Origin: Verrucomicrobiota bacterium
Lineage (GTDB): Bacteria > Verrucomicrobiota > Verrucomicrobiia > Limisphaerales > JADLHS01
Reading direction: 5' to 3'
Assembly (NCBI GenBank): GCA_029573725.1
Contig: JAKQDQ010000178.1
Span: 531,929-595,928, forward strand
Length of the DNA: 64,000 bases
The notes under the pieces are model-generated. The model ran no database searches. It saw nothing but the letters and a program-made list of their open reading frames with translations, and was not told where the DNA came from. Shown one piece after another: positions 47,301 through 57,024 of this stretch (within the stretch, counting starts at the first letter, position 1; the number at the start of each line of letters is the position of its first letter). The position numbers were made by a program, and so were the translations under genes.

Positions 47301-47993
47301 CCGCCACGAGCGCGTGCGCGGGCGTCAGAACGTCCGCCAAGGTTAAACAATCGCAACGATGAATCGGGCCCCGTGTCCGTCCGGTGGAAATGCCGGAACC
47401 CCGCCCCGCGGCGACCGGGGCCATTTGCCCGTTCGAACTTCTCCAATTTCCAGCCGTAAAGAAGCGCCTTCACCCGCAGTCTCACCGGCGCCGTGGCGAC
47501 CGGTAATGGTGGCATTCCACTGTTGCGCCAGACCGATCGGCGGCGAATTTTGTTTCCTCCCGCCCGCTCCGCGCGGTGAACGGTGGATAAGTAAACGTGC
47601 GTGCTGCTCCCGGCACGCCGACCCACCACGGGAGTGAGCGACGAGTGTCGGCGTGTTGTAAAACTCACCGTTTCGGGCGCTTCAAAGCCGCTCCGCCTCC
47701 GACGTCCTCTTCCAATCGGCATCACCCCGATCTGATGAAATTTCCGGGCTGACTGCGCATGTTGCAGAACGCGCCGGTCCACGCCATCGAGGTTGTCAAC
47801 CCGGACGAAGCGGCGTTCGTCATTCTGCAGGTCGGGGTGCGTTCAACGCCTGACCAAGGAATGCGGCCGGCCTACGAGAGTGCCGGTGGGTTCCGGTTGA
47901 CCCGGTGACGCTGGGCCAGGCGGTCGCCGGGATCATTTCTGCAACCTGGAAACCCGCTCGACGTCATCAAACTCCAGGCGTTAACATGGGCGC
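47301..47993. other. 693-base intergenic region without a convincing gene
   Basis: No protein family is recognised in any frame. An inverted repeat CACGCCGAC...GTCGGCGTG lies at about 47610-47660 and could fold. Several weak open frames run on the minus strand, but their content is Arg-rich and unlike any protein I know. It may be a decayed gene or an intergenic repeat family. Confidence 0.45.
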
Positions 47994-50900
47994 ATGCTTG
48001 CACCCAAAGCTCAGAGGCGTTGCCGCCGGTGGGAGGCCGCCACGCGTCGCTGCCCGCACCCATTCGCGCCGGGACCTTTGCACTCCGTCCCGTCGGCCAC
48101 CGGCCGTTCGTGGCTCCGGTTCGCCGCCTGGTGTTGCGGTCTGGCGCTGGGGCTGACCTCCTGGGCGCAGGACGGATTTGTGTCCATTTTTAACGGGCGC
48201 GATCTTGAAGGCTGGGAGGGCAAGCCCGGCTGGTGGCGGGTGGAGGACGGCGCGATTACGGCCGAGAGCACCCCCGAAAAGCCATGCACCAAGCATAATT
48301 ACCTCATCTGGCGCGGCGGGGCGCCGGCCGATTTTGAGCTGCAATTTGAGTTTCGCATCCGGGGCGGCAACTCCGGCGTGCAATTCCGCAGCCGCGAGGT
48401 TGAGGATTGGGACATGCGCGGTTATCAGGCGGACATCGAGGCCGGCCCGGAGTGGACCGGCGCGCTCTTCGAGCACGCCCGCGGCGGGATTGCCATGCGC
48501 GGGGAGTCGGTGATCATCGCTCCCGACGGCAGCAAGCAAACGACGAATTTTGCGTCCGGCAGCGATTTGTTCCAGCACCTCCGCACGAATGATTGGAACC
48601 AATACCGCATTGTGGCGCGCGGGCCGGAAATCCAGCTTTTCATCAACGGCGTGAAGATGTCCCAGGCGGTGGACCGGCAGACGGGGCAGGCGGCGGCGCA
48701 GGGTCTCATCGGTCTGCAAATGCATCCGGGACCGCCGATGAAAGTCCAGTTCCGCCATTTGAAGCTCAAGGAATTCACCGCCGCGGATCGCGCGACGCCG
48801 CCGGAAAAATTGACCGTGCCGCCCGGCTTCAAGGTCGAATTGGTTTATGCCCCGAACCGGGCCACCGAGGGTTCGTGGGTCAGCATGTGTGTTGACGCCA
48901 AAGGACGGTTGCTCTTCTCGGGGCAGTATGATGAAGGGCTCTACCGGCTTACGCCGCCGGCCTTGGGGGATGATCCCGCGCGGACGCGGGTCGAAAAGAT
49001 CAACGTGGATTTGAGCGGCGCCCAGGGTTTGTGCTGGACGTTTGATGGTTTATATGCGCTCGTTTCCAAGAATGGCAGGACTCCGAGCGGACTTTATCGG
49101 GTGCGCGACACCGACGGCGACGATCAATTGGATGCCGTGGAATTGTTGCGCGCGCTGGAAGGCGGCGGCGATCACGGCTGGCACGGGGTGCTGCCCGGGC
49201 CCGATGGGCAATCTCTTTACGTGGTCGCCGGCAACCAAACTGTGCCGCCGGCCTTGGAGGCTTCACGCGTTCCGTTGGTGTGGGGTGAGGATCAATTGCT
49301 GCGCCGGCTGCCGGACGCGGGCGGATTCATGACGGATGCGCTCGCTCCCGGGGGAGTGATCTATCGCGTCAGTCCCGACGGTCGAAACTGGGAAATGATC
49401 GCCAGCGGCTTCCGCAACAGCTACGACGCGGCGTTTGATCAGAACGGGGAATTATTCACTTACGACGCGGATATGGAATGGGATTTCGGCACGCCCTGGT
49501 ATCGGCCCACGCGGATTTGTCACGTCACCAGCGGTGCGGAATTTGGCTGGCGCAACGGCAGCGGCAAGTGGCCGGCCTGGTATCCCGACAGCGTTCCGGG
49601 CATTGTGAACATCGGCCCGGGTTCGCCGACCGGTGTGGCGTTTGGTTACGCCACCGCCTTTCCCGAGCGCTATCGCAACGCCCTGTTCGCCGGCGACTGG
49701 ACGTTCGGGCGCATCTACGCGGTTCACCTGGCGGATGCCGGGGCAACGTATCGCGGCGAGGCGGAGGTTTTTCTTTCCGGTGTTCCTCTGCCCGTGGTGG
49801 ACCTCGTGGCCCATCCCCTGGATCACGCGCTGTATTTCATCACCGGAGGCTGGCGCATCCAGACCGGCGTCTATCGGGTGATCTACACCGGACCGGCAGC
49901 GGCGGGTGCGCCGGCAACGAAATTGCCGCGCCCGCCCGGACAGCTCGCGCGGCTGAAATTGGAGGCGTTGCACGGGCACGCGAGCGAAGGTGCGTTGACG
50001 ACGCTCTGGCCGTATCTCGGGAGCGCTGACCGGGCGTTGCGTTATGCCGCACGCGTGGCGCTCGAATGGCAGCCGGTTTCCACCTGGCGCGAACGGGCGC
50101 TCCAGGAAACCCATCCGGCCGCCTCCCTGACCGCCCTGCTGGCCCTGAGCCGGGTTTCCAGTCGCGACGAATGGCATCGCCGGCCCACGGATCCCGCCCC
50201 GGACCGGGCGCTGCAACACCAGATTCTGGCGGCGCTGGCCCGCCTGGATTGGGCGGGCTTGTCCGCGGAACAGCAAGCCGATCTGCTGCGCAACTACGCG
50301 GTTTGTCTGACCCGGTTCGGCCCTCCCGATTCCGCGGGCCGCCGGGCGCTGCTCACGCGGCTTGAGCCGTGGTTCCCGGGGCCGACCCGCGAAGTGAACC
50401 GGCAGCTGTGCGAGTTGCTGGTTTACCTGCAATCGTCGCAGGTGGCCCCGGTCGCGTTGCGCCTGTTGGAGGAAGCCCCGACCCAGGAGGAGCAGATTGA
50501 CCTGGTGAAATCGTTGCGTGTCCTCAAGGCGGGCTGGACCCCGTCCTTGCGCCGCGAGTATTTTGGGTGGTTTCAAAAGGCCGCGGCGTACCGCGGCGGC
50601 GCCAGTTTCCGCGGGTTCATCAAACAGATCCGCCAAGACGCGCTGGCCGCGCTGACGTCCGCCGAGCGTGATGCCTTGGCGGATGTGCTGGCGCTCCCGG
50701 AAACAACCGCCGCAACGGAGGCCGCCTTCTTTAAGGGCCGGACGGCCACAGATTGGACCGTTGATCAGCTCGCGCCTGCCTTGGCGGCGGATTTGCATGA
50801 GCGGGATTTTGCGCGCGGCCGAAAACTGTTCTCTGCGGCTTCCTGTTTCCAGTGTCATGCGCTTGCGGGCGAGGGTGGTGCGGTCGGACCAGACCTGACT

Positions 50901-51281
50901 CGCGTGGCCGGACGGTTTAGTCCGCGGGAGCTGTTGGAATCCATTCTTGAACCCAATCGGGCCATCAGCGACCTGTACCAAAACGTGCGCATCACCAAAC
51001 GGGATGGCGAGGTGGTTGTGGGACGGATTGTTTATCATCTACCGGACGGTTCGGTGAACGTGAATCCGAACATGCTTGATCCGGCCCAGGTCATCGCGGT
51101 GAAACGGAGCGAGATCGCGAAAATTGAACCCTCACCCGTTTCGCCCATGCCGGAGGGGTTGTTGGCTCCGATGCAACAGGACGAAATTCTCGATCTGCTG
51201 GCCTATTTGCTTGCCGGTGGTGATCCGGCGCACCCAATTTTCAAAGCGAGCCGGCCCGCCGTCAAAACCGCCGGGCAATAG
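47994..51281 (+). CDS. Fusion of DUF1080, PVC-type dehydrogenase and cytochrome-c-like heme domains
   Basis: The 1095-residue protein has a signal-like segment (WLRFAAWCCGLALGLTSWA, residues about 39-57). Residues 60-265 are a DUF1080 domain (FVSIFNGRDLEGWEGKPGWW, NSGVQFRSREVEDW, YQADIEAGPEWTGALFEHA). Residues 280-640 are a PVC membrane-bound dehydrogenase-type beta-propeller (VPPGFKVELVYAPNRATEGS, DALAPGGVIYRVSPDG, GFRNSYDAAFDQNGELFTYD). A helical, HEAT-like stretch follows. Near the end SCFQCHALAGEGGAVGPDLT (Cys about 951, His about 955) is the heme site of the PVC heme-binding domain. It probably oxidises a sugar-like compound and passes electrons on, bound outside the cytoplasm. Confidence 0.85.
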   Translation: MLAPKAQRRCRRWEAATRRCPHPFAPGPLHSVPSATGRSWLRFAAWCCGLALGLTSWAQDGFVSIFNGRDLEGWEGKPGWWRVEDGAITAESTPEKPCTKHNYLIWRGGAPADFELQFEFRIRGGNSGVQFRSREVEDWDMRGYQADIEAGPEWTGALFEHARGGIAMRGESVIIAPDGSKQTTNFASGSDLFQHLRTNDWNQYRIVARGPEIQLFINGVKMSQAVDRQTGQAAAQGLIGLQMHPGPPMKVQFRHLKLKEFTAADRATPPEKLTVPPGFKVELVYAPNRATEGSWVSMCVDAKGRLLFSGQYDEGLYRLTPPALGDDPARTRVEKINVDLSGAQGLCWTFDGLYALVSKNGRTPSGLYRVRDTDGDDQLDAVELLRALEGGGDHGWHGVLPGPDGQSLYVVAGNQTVPPALEASRVPLVWGEDQLLRRLPDAGGFMTDALAPGGVIYRVSPDGRNWEMIASGFRNSYDAAFDQNGELFTYDADMEWDFGTPWYRPTRICHVTSGAEFGWRNGSGKWPAWYPDSVPGIVNIGPGSPTGVAFGYATAFPERYRNALFAGDWTFGRIYAVHLADAGATYRGEAEVFLSGVPLPVVDLVAHPLDHALYFITGGWRIQTGVYRVIYTGPAAAGAPATKLPRPPGQLARLKLEALHGHASEGALTTLWPYLGSADRALRYAARVALEWQPVSTWRERALQETHPAASLTALLALSRVSSRDEWHRRPTDPAPDRALQHQILAALARLDWAGLSAEQQADLLRNYAVCLTRFGPPDSAGRRALLTRLEPWFPGPTREVNRQLCELLVYLQSSQVAPVALRLLEEAPTQEEQIDLVKSLRVLKAGWTPSLRREYFGWFQKAAAYRGGASFRGFIKQIRQDALAALTSAERDALADVLALPETTAATEAAFFKGRTATDWTVDQLAPALAADLHERDFARGRKLFSAASCFQCHALAGEGGAVGPDLTRVAGRFSPRELLESILEPNRAISDLYQNVRITKRDGEVVVGRIVYHLPDGSVNVNPNMLDPAQVIAVKRSEIAKIEPSPVSPMPEGLLAPMQQDEILDLLAYLLAGGDPAHPIFKASRPAVKTAGQ

Positions 51282-51370
51282 CCGTGCCGGCCCGCCGGCC
51301 TCCGGCGTGGCGGGCGGCGCGGAATTTCACGCCGGACCGGGGCCGGGGGCGGCTTTTGTGTTGACGGTGC

Positions 51371-52093
51371 TTACTCCGGCGTCAGGGCGGCGCCTTGGGC
51401 GTCTTGGGCGGCACGCAATTTGAGCAAGGCCTTCTGTGCGGCGTCGCTTTCGGCGGCTTTCTTGTTTTTTCCGATGCCGCGCGCCAGTTCCCTGCCGCCG
51501 TGCTGCACCACGCATTCGAACACGCGATCGTGATCTGGTCCGCTTACGGAAATGACCGAGTAGTGGGGAGCGTCCGGCGACCCGGCCTGCAGTAATTCCT
51601 GCAGCTCGCCCTTCGGATTGTCCAGGGACAGCGGCAACGTCAAATCCTGCAGGAGCCCGGCAAATTCCCGCAGCACAAAAGTCCGCACGGTTTCATAACC
51701 GCCATCCAGGAACAGCGCGCCCACCAGCGCCTCAAATGCATCCGCCAGAGCGGAGGTCCGCTCGCGGCCGCCGTGCGTTGCTTCGCCGTGGCTCAGGATC
51801 AACTGCGCGCCAAGCTCAAGCGCGCGTCCGAGTTGCGCCAGCGAACGACGATTCACCAGCCGGGCGCGCGCCTTGGTCAGTGGTCCCTCCTCATCGGCGG
51901 GGAATCGCTCATACAGTTCGCGGGTCAGAATGAGTTGAATGACGGCATCGCCCAGAAATTCGAGGCGTTGATTGTGTTCCGTGGGCGCGCCTTTCTCGTG
52001 CGCCGTGGAGGGATGGGTCAAGGCTATCCGCAACAAACGGGCGTCGCGAAACCGGTAACCCAGGCGGGCTTGGAGATCAGCGAGCGTCGGCAC
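51371..52093 (-). CDS. rnc: Ribonuclease III
   Basis: The 240-residue protein has the RNase III signature NQRLEFLGDAVIQLILTREL (Glu45, Asp49) and DAFEALVGALFLDGG (Asp118, Glu121), the four acidic metal ligands. A C-terminal dsRNA-binding domain starts at about 160 (NPKGELQELLQAGSPD, ARGIGKNKKAAESDAAQKAL). It cuts double-stranded RNA in rRNA and mRNA processing. It is convergent with the large fusion gene and sits 9 bases after the zinc-ribbon gene stop, so both probably share a transcript. Confidence 0.95.
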   Translation of the reverse strand: MPTLADLQARLGYRFRDARLLRIALTHPSTAHEKGAPTEHNQRLEFLGDAVIQLILTRELYERFPADEEGPLTKARARLVNRRSLAQLGRALELGAQLILSHGEATHGGRERTSALADAFEALVGALFLDGGYETVRTFVLREFAGLLQDLTLPLSLDNPKGELQELLQAGSPDAPHYSVISVSGPDHDRVFECVVQHGGRELARGIGKNKKAAESDAAQKALLKLRAAQDAQGAALTPE

Positions 52094-52102
52094 AACCGGG
52101 GC

Positions 52103-52726
52103 TCAGGGGGAGGTCGCCGCGGTTTCGCCGACCGGTGGCGCGGCGGGTGCCGCCTGCCAGTCCGCCACGGCCGGATCGGTCGGGGGGGTGGTTGTCGCCG
52201 TCACCGCCGGCGCCGGTGGTTGATCCAGGCCGTGTTCCAGCAAGTGGGCCACGTCGCGTTGAACCTCCTCCAACTGATCCAGGCGCAGTTCGGGATCGGT
52301 GATGGTGAACACGTCGCCGGTTTTGGGCTGTTCGTAAATGAACCGGCGCTTGCCCTCGCGCACGAGCTGTTCCTTCACCTTGAGCAGCCGTTTCCGTTCG
52401 AGCATTACGGCGAGAATGTAACCGGCCGGGATGTGGCGCGGGTCGTTGAGTTCGATCAGCTTCTTCAGCAGTGTTTCGGCGTTCTCTTTTTTGATGACTT
52501 CCGTGGGGGGCGGCGGCAGTTCGTACGTGCCCTGCCAGCGGGAGATCAGCCCCTGCTGGCCGGGCGCGTCGGCTTGGCGCTCCTGCCAGCACGCTTCACA
52601 GACGTCCGAGCGCCGCAGTTCGGGCGGCACGTCAAACAACAGCGTATGGTAGGTTTGCTGGTCGGCGAACGGCCGTTGGCACGTCGCACAGCTTCGGGCG
52701 CGGGATTGAATGTTCCACTCGTTCAT
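52103..52726 (-). CDS. Zinc-ribbon-type hypothetical protein
   Basis: The ATG at 52726 gives 207 residues; one extra ATG directly upstream makes no difference. Two CxxC pairs (Cys13/Cys16 and Cys43/Cys46, CATC and CEAC) suggest a zinc site in the first 50 residues. The middle is helical (NAETLLKKLIELNDPRHIPA, YILAVMLERKRLLKVKEQLV) and the end is low-complexity Pro/Ala/Thr. I do not know a function. Similar proteins in PVC bacteria sit upstream of rnc, as here. Confidence 0.75.
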   Translation of the reverse strand: MNEWNIQSRARSCATCQRPFADQQTYHTLLFDVPPELRRSDVCEACWQERQADAPGQQGLISRWQGTYELPPPPTEVIKKENAETLLKKLIELNDPRHIPAGYILAVMLERKRLLKVKEQLVREGKRRFIYEQPKTGDVFTITDPELRLDQLEEVQRDVAHLLEHGLDQPPAPAVTATTTPPTDPAVADWQAAPAAPPVGETAATSP

Positions 52727-52834
52727 CAATACAACTGATCGGTCGCATGGTGATTATTTGCCGGGCCGACCGGGAGTTCAATCTTCAATTCTGTTGCCGC
52801 GCCGCCGGGCCGGGCCACCCGGCCCGGCCCGGCA

Positions 52835-53098
52835 TCATGGATTGAGCAGCACATTGCGCAGGCGCTGGTGCCAGACGGCCGGCACGTGGCGCGAAAAGCG
52901 GACCCGTCCATCCCGGTGCAGGATGATCCGGCCCCGGGTGATTCCCGCCGTTTGCACCACTTCCGCCACGGCGCGCATGACGTGCGGCTGCAGCGTTTCG
53001 CCGGCGGCGTGCAACGTGCCGTTCCGAATGCGGATCAGAGTGCGCGCGCGCCACCACCACAGGAGGCCGCCTTCCGGCAAATTCATGGCCGGGGGCAC
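52835..53098 (-). CDS. Small DUF3634-like protein
   Basis: The 87-residue protein (an ATG at codon 5 is possible) reads LLWWWRARTLIRIRNGTLHA, GETLQPHVMRAVAEVVQTAG, GRIILHRDGRVRFSRHVPA and HQRLRNVLLNP. The pattern of a short basic N-terminal stretch and the RVRFSRxxPxxxHQRLRN end recalls DUF3634. Function unknown. It lies 13 bases after the PBP4-type gene stop and 109 bases before the zinc-ribbon gene. Confidence 0.65.
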   Translation of the reverse strand: MPPAMNLPEGGLLWWWRARTLIRIRNGTLHAAGETLQPHVMRAVAEVVQTAGITRGRIILHRDGRVRFSRHVPAVWHQRLRNVLLNP

Positions 53099-53110
53099 CG
53101 CGGAAGGGGT

Positions 53111-54694
53111 TCACTCATCACTGCGTCCGGTGAAGTTCGCGAGCAGCAGGATGACCTTGTCGAGTTCGTCCCGCGCGTTGAAGGCGGCGGACGGTGCGGC
53201 GTAGCGGTTCAACATCAGGCTGAACACCAGTTTCTCGCCGGCGGCGGTGGTCAGGTAGCCGGAAGTGGAATGGGCCCAGCGCAGCGTGCCGGTTTTGGCG
53301 TGAACATTATTTTCGCCGCGTGTGCCTTTGAGCCGGTGGCGCAGCGTCCCGTCCCGTCCCGCGATCGGCAGTGCCTGATAATAACTCGCGGCTTCGGGAT
53401 GCCGGCTCATGAATTGCAGCAACTGGATGGTGGCGTTGGGAGTCACCAGATTGTTCCGTGCCAGGCCCGAGCCCTCTTCAAATTGGACGTCACCCCGCGG
53501 GATTCCCACCTTGCGGAAAAACTGGTACAGTGCGCGCACGCCGTACTCCTCGGAAGTGCCGGAGCTGCCGGCGGCGTCCACAAACCAATCCCGCGGGGGC
53601 GCCGACGGGTCGGCCAGGGCGCGTTCGCGTTCCCGCGAGCCGACATGCGCCAGCAGCAGATCGGTGTAGAGATTCTGCGAGGGTTTTTGCACGAGCACGT
53701 TGAGTTCGCGCACGGGGGCGGATTCCACAAACCCCAGTTCCACCAGGTGGCTGGTGTCCAGCGGCACGCCGCGCCGCTCCAGCCAGTGAATCGTGCGGCT
53801 GGCCCCCGTCACCCGGATGCCATTTTGCGCCAGCGCCGCCCGGAACAGTTCGACGAACACTCCGGCGGGATTGCTGAAGGTCACATCGTCGGAATAGGCG
53901 TTGGTTTGATTCAGGGGCAACTGGCCGCTGACGTAAATGACGTTCCGGCCCACGGGACGGTAGAGCAACATCTGGCGTGGCGTGTCGGGAGCGCTGGTTT
54001 GCGCCTGATTGACCAGCGTGACCTGGCGGGTGGCCGGTCGCAGCTCCAACCGCACGGGCGCGCCCTCCGCCGGCCCCGGTCGCGCGACCAGTTGCAACGT
54101 GTTGTCGTTGATGGTCAGCGCCGAAATTTCCGCGCCATAATAGTAATTCATGTCGTCCCAGACCCAGCCCGAGCCGTAGGGGGCGCCGACGATGAAACTG
54201 TCGTCGCCGATCAAGTCACCGGAAATTTTGCGCACGCCCGCGTTGGTTAAAGCTGCCACCAGCGGTTGCAACGCGCGCAGGATGTCGCCCTGGCCGGCTT
54301 TGAGGTTGAACGTCGGATCGCCCCGGCCGTAGAGCAACAGATCGGATTTCAGGTGTCCGCGCCGATCCGGTCTGGCCGCGCTGTAGAGCGAGGTGCGGAT
54401 GCGGTAATCGCCGCCCAGCTGATCCAGCACCATCGCCATCGTGTAGAGTTTGCAGTTGGAAGCCGGGCTTAACAGCTTGTTCGGCGCGTGTTCGAACAGC
54501 GTCCTGCCGGTTTCGAGGGAGACGGCTTTGATGCCGAAAATCGCCGCATCGAAGCGCGGTTGCTGGACCAGCCCGGCCAGCTGTTGCCGCAAGGCCGCCA
54601 GGGTGGCGGGCGCGTTGGTGGTCTGGGCGAAACCCGGAAGGAACGCACCCAATCCCAGCACGACGCCCAACCAGCCGCGGAACAGAAACCTCAT
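53111..54694 (-). CDS. D-Ala-D-Ala carboxypeptidase/endopeptidase, PBP4 (S13) family
   Basis: The ATG at 54694 gives MRFLFRGWLGVVLGLGAFLP as signal peptide and 527 residues. The S13 motifs are SNCK with catalytic Ser79/Lys82, SQN in VLVQKPSQNLYTDLLL as the SxN motif, and HAKTGTL near 460-470 as KTG. PBP4/DacB proteins trim peptidoglycan peptides in the periplasm. The gene is 44 bases after the lpxD gene stop, and both concern the cell envelope, so joint transcription is likely. Confidence 0.92.
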   Translation of the reverse strand: MRFLFRGWLGVVLGLGAFLPGFAQTTNAPATLAALRQQLAGLVQQPRFDAAIFGIKAVSLETGRTLFEHAPNKLLSPASNCKLYTMAMVLDQLGGDYRIRTSLYSAARPDRRGHLKSDLLLYGRGDPTFNLKAGQGDILRALQPLVAALTNAGVRKISGDLIGDDSFIVGAPYGSGWVWDDMNYYYGAEISALTINDNTLQLVARPGPAEGAPVRLELRPATRQVTLVNQAQTSAPDTPRQMLLYRPVGRNVIYVSGQLPLNQTNAYSDDVTFSNPAGVFVELFRAALAQNGIRVTGASRTIHWLERRGVPLDTSHLVELGFVESAPVRELNVLVQKPSQNLYTDLLLAHVGSRERERALADPSAPPRDWFVDAAGSSGTSEEYGVRALYQFFRKVGIPRGDVQFEEGSGLARNNLVTPNATIQLLQFMSRHPEAASYYQALPIAGRDGTLRHRLKGTRGENNVHAKTGTLRWAHSTSGYLTTAAGEKLVFSLMLNRYAAPSAAFNARDELDKVILLLANFTGRSDE

Positions 54695-54738
54695 GCGGCA
54701 ATTTTTCCAGCCCGGCCGGCGTTTGGCCAGATGCATTT

Positions 54739-55770
54739 TCAGCGGGATGCAGCATTCGCCGCCTCCAGCTTTTGCTCCAACTGGCGGACGCGCCGCAGCA
54801 ACTCGGGCAGTTTTTGCATCGCCAGCATCTGCCGTTTAGTTTGTTTGTCGGGCAGCGCCGGGCTGCCGAGCACGGTTTGTCCGTCGGGAATGTTGTGCAT
54901 CACGCCGGACTGCGCGGCGACGGTGACCTTGTTCCCGATTTTCAAGTGCCCCGCCAGGCCCGCCTGCCCGGCGAGGATGACGTAATTGCCCAGGTGCGTG
55001 CTGCCCGCGATGCCCGCCTGGGAAATCACCAGGCAATGTTCCCCGATCCGGACGTTGTGTCCGATTTGCACCAGGTTATCAATTTTCGTGCCCCGGCCGA
55101 TCACCGTCGGCCCCAGCGCGCCCCGGTCCACGGTCACATTGGCGCCGAGCTCAACGTCGTCGCCAAGAACCACGTGGCCGATCTGCGGCACTTTGCGATG
55201 CCGGCCATGGTCCAGCACGTAACCGTAACCGTCGGCGCCCACCACCGTGCCGGCATGAATCCGCACGCGTTGTCCCAGCTCGGTCCGCGGATACAGCACT
55301 GCATGTGGAAACAGCACGCAATCCGCGCCCAATACCGAATCTGCGCCGACATAATTGCAGGCGTGCAGGACGGCCTTGGCGCCGAGCCTGACCCGTTCGC
55401 CGAGGACACAGTACGGTCCCACGTGCGCGGTGGGATCCACCTGCGCGGATTCCGCCACCACCGCCGTGGGATGAATCCCGGCGGGCAGGGCCGGCTCGGG
55501 ATGGAACAGCTCCAGCGCCCGGGCGAAGGCAATCCGGACGTTGCCGACCCGGATCAGCACCTTGCCACTCTGCGAAGCCGTTTGCGCCCCGACAATGATT
55601 GCCGCCGCGGCCGATTGTTCGGCCTGGCCCAAAAACTCGTCGTTTTCCGCAAAAGTCAGGTCGCCGTGCCGCGCCTGGCCGGCCGGCGCGAAGCCGTGCA
55701 GCGGGGTTTGGCCGTCGCCCACCAGTTCCCCTTGCAGGTGTTGCGCTACTGCTGCGGCAGAAAAAATCAT
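54739..55770 (-). CDS. lpxD: UDP-3-O-acylglucosamine N-acyltransferase
   Basis: The 343-residue protein has the N-terminal uridine-binding domain ([20 protein letters not shown]), then left-handed beta-helix hexapeptide repeats ([20 protein letters not shown] onward). The catalytic His238 is in [18 protein letters not shown]-terminal coiled helix ends [17 protein letters not shown]. It adds the second acyl chain in lipid A synthesis, so this organism makes an outer membrane with LPS. Upstream, the Gfo/Idh/MocA gene is divergent. Confidence 0.95.
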   Translation of the reverse strand: MIFSAAAVAQHLQGELVGDGQTPLHGFAPAGQARHGDLTFAENDEFLGQAEQSAAAAIIVGAQTASQSGKVLIRVGNVRIAFARALELFHPEPALPAGIHPTAVVAESAQVDPTAHVGPYCVLGERVRLGAKAVLHACNYVGADSVLGADCVLFPHAVLYPRTELGQRVRIHAGTVVGADGYGYVLDHGRHRKVPQIGHVVLGDDVELGANVTVDRGALGPTVIGRGTKIDNLVQIGHNVRIGEHCLVISQAGIAGSTHLGNYVILAGQAGLAGHLKIGNKVTVAAQSGVMHNIPDGQTVLGSPALPDKQTKRQMLAMQKLPELLRRVRQLEQKLEAANAASR

Positions 55771-55854
55771 AGTTTGGCGGCAAGTCGTTCGTTGACTTGA
55801 AAAATTTTCGTCACTATAAAGACGCCCGGCAGCAATTCAACCCCTACTTTGACT

Positions 55855-57024
55855 ATGGCAAAAACTTTACGAGTCGGCATGATCGGATACCGGTTCATGG
55901 GCAAGGCGCATTCCAACGCCTGGCGTCAGGCGCCGCGCTTCTTTCCGCTCAAGGCCCACGTGGAAATGCACACCCTCTGTGGCCGCAACGCCGCCGGCGT
56001 GCAGGCCGCGCGCGCCCAACTGGGTTGGCAGCATGCGTCCACCAACTGGCGCGAGGTGGTGGAGGATCCGCTGATTGACATCGTGGACATCAACACGCCG
56101 AACGATTCGCACGCGGAGATCGCCATTGCCGCGGCCCGGAATGGCAAGCATGTTCTGTGCGAAAAACCCCTGGCCCTGACCGTGCCGCAAGCCGAACAAA
56201 TGCTCGCCGCCGTGCAAAAGGCCCGGGTCGTTCACATGGTCTGCCATAATTACCGGCGCATCCCGGCCATTGCCCAGGCCAAAAAAATGATCCAGGAAGG
56301 CGCCCTCGGGCAGGTGTACCATTTCCGCGCCCGCTACGCCCAGGATTGGCCGGCCGATCCCCAATTCCCGCTCGTCTGGCGACTGCAAAAAGAGGTCAGC
56401 GGCAGCGGCGCCCACGGCGATATCAACGCGCACATCCTGGATCTCGGGCGCTATCTGGTCGGCGAATTCACCGCTGTGACCGGGCTGTTGCACACGTTCA
56501 TTACCGAACGTCCCCTGCCTGAGGCGCCCGGCAAAGAACAGGGATTGGGGGGCAAGGCGGCGGCCCGGCTCGGCAAGGTGACCGTGGATGATGCGTCCCT
56601 GTTCATCGGCCGGTTCGCCAATGGCGCGCTGGCGAACCTCGAAGCCACACGCATGGCCTTGGGCCGGAAGAACCACATCGAAATTGAAATCAACGGCAGC
56701 AAAGGCTCGCTCTACTTCGATTTCGAGGACATGAACCGGCTCAAATTTTTCTCCAACGACGACCCGAAGGACCGCCAGGGCTTCCACGACATCCTGGTCA
56801 CCAAAGGCGGGGTGCATCCCTATTGTGCCCAGTGGTGGCCGGAAGGACATCTGATTGGTTACGAGCACACTTTCATTCACACCATTGTGGACTTCGTCAA
56901 CGCCTGCGTGGACGGCAAGCCGGTGCAACCGACCTTTGAAGACGGCGTGCAAAACCAACGGGTGCTGGCGGCGGTGGAAAAATCCGCCGCCACCGGCAAA
57001 TGGGTGCAGGTCAAAACGGCCTGA
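55855..57024 (+). CDS. Gfo/Idh/MocA family oxidoreductase
   Basis: The ATG at 55855 gives 389 residues; an ATG two codons upstream is the alternative. The Rossmann nucleotide site is LRVGMIGYRFMGKAHSNAWR. DIVDINTPNDSHAEIAIAAA and KHVLCEKPLALTVPQAEQML contain the conserved EKP. SGSGAHGDINAHILDLGRYL contains the conserved aspartate/histidine dyad of the C-terminal domain. Substrate is a sugar or inositol-like compound, not identifiable. There is no Tat signal, so it is cytoplasmic, unlike many PVC relatives. Confidence 0.9.
   Translation: MAKTLRVGMIGYRFMGKAHSNAWRQAPRFFPLKAHVEMHTLCGRNAAGVQAARAQLGWQHASTNWREVVEDPLIDIVDINTPNDSHAEIAIAAARNGKHVLCEKPLALTVPQAEQMLAAVQKARVVHMVCHNYRRIPAIAQAKKMIQEGALGQVYHFRARYAQDWPADPQFPLVWRLQKEVSGSGAHGDINAHILDLGRYLVGEFTAVTGLLHTFITERPLPEAPGKEQGLGGKAAARLGKVTVDDASLFIGRFANGALANLEATRMALGRKNHIEIEINGSKGSLYFDFEDMNRLKFFSNDDPKDRQGFHDILVTKGGVHPYCAQWWPEGHLIGYEHTFIHTIVDFVNACVDGKPVQPTFEDGVQNQRVLAAVEKSAATGKWVQVKTA

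Noticed and set aside
47252-47782. A 176-codon minus-strand frame in the gap before the fusion gene
   Set aside because: It is Arg-rich, overlaps the end of nagB and matches no family I know; kept only as an intergenic note.
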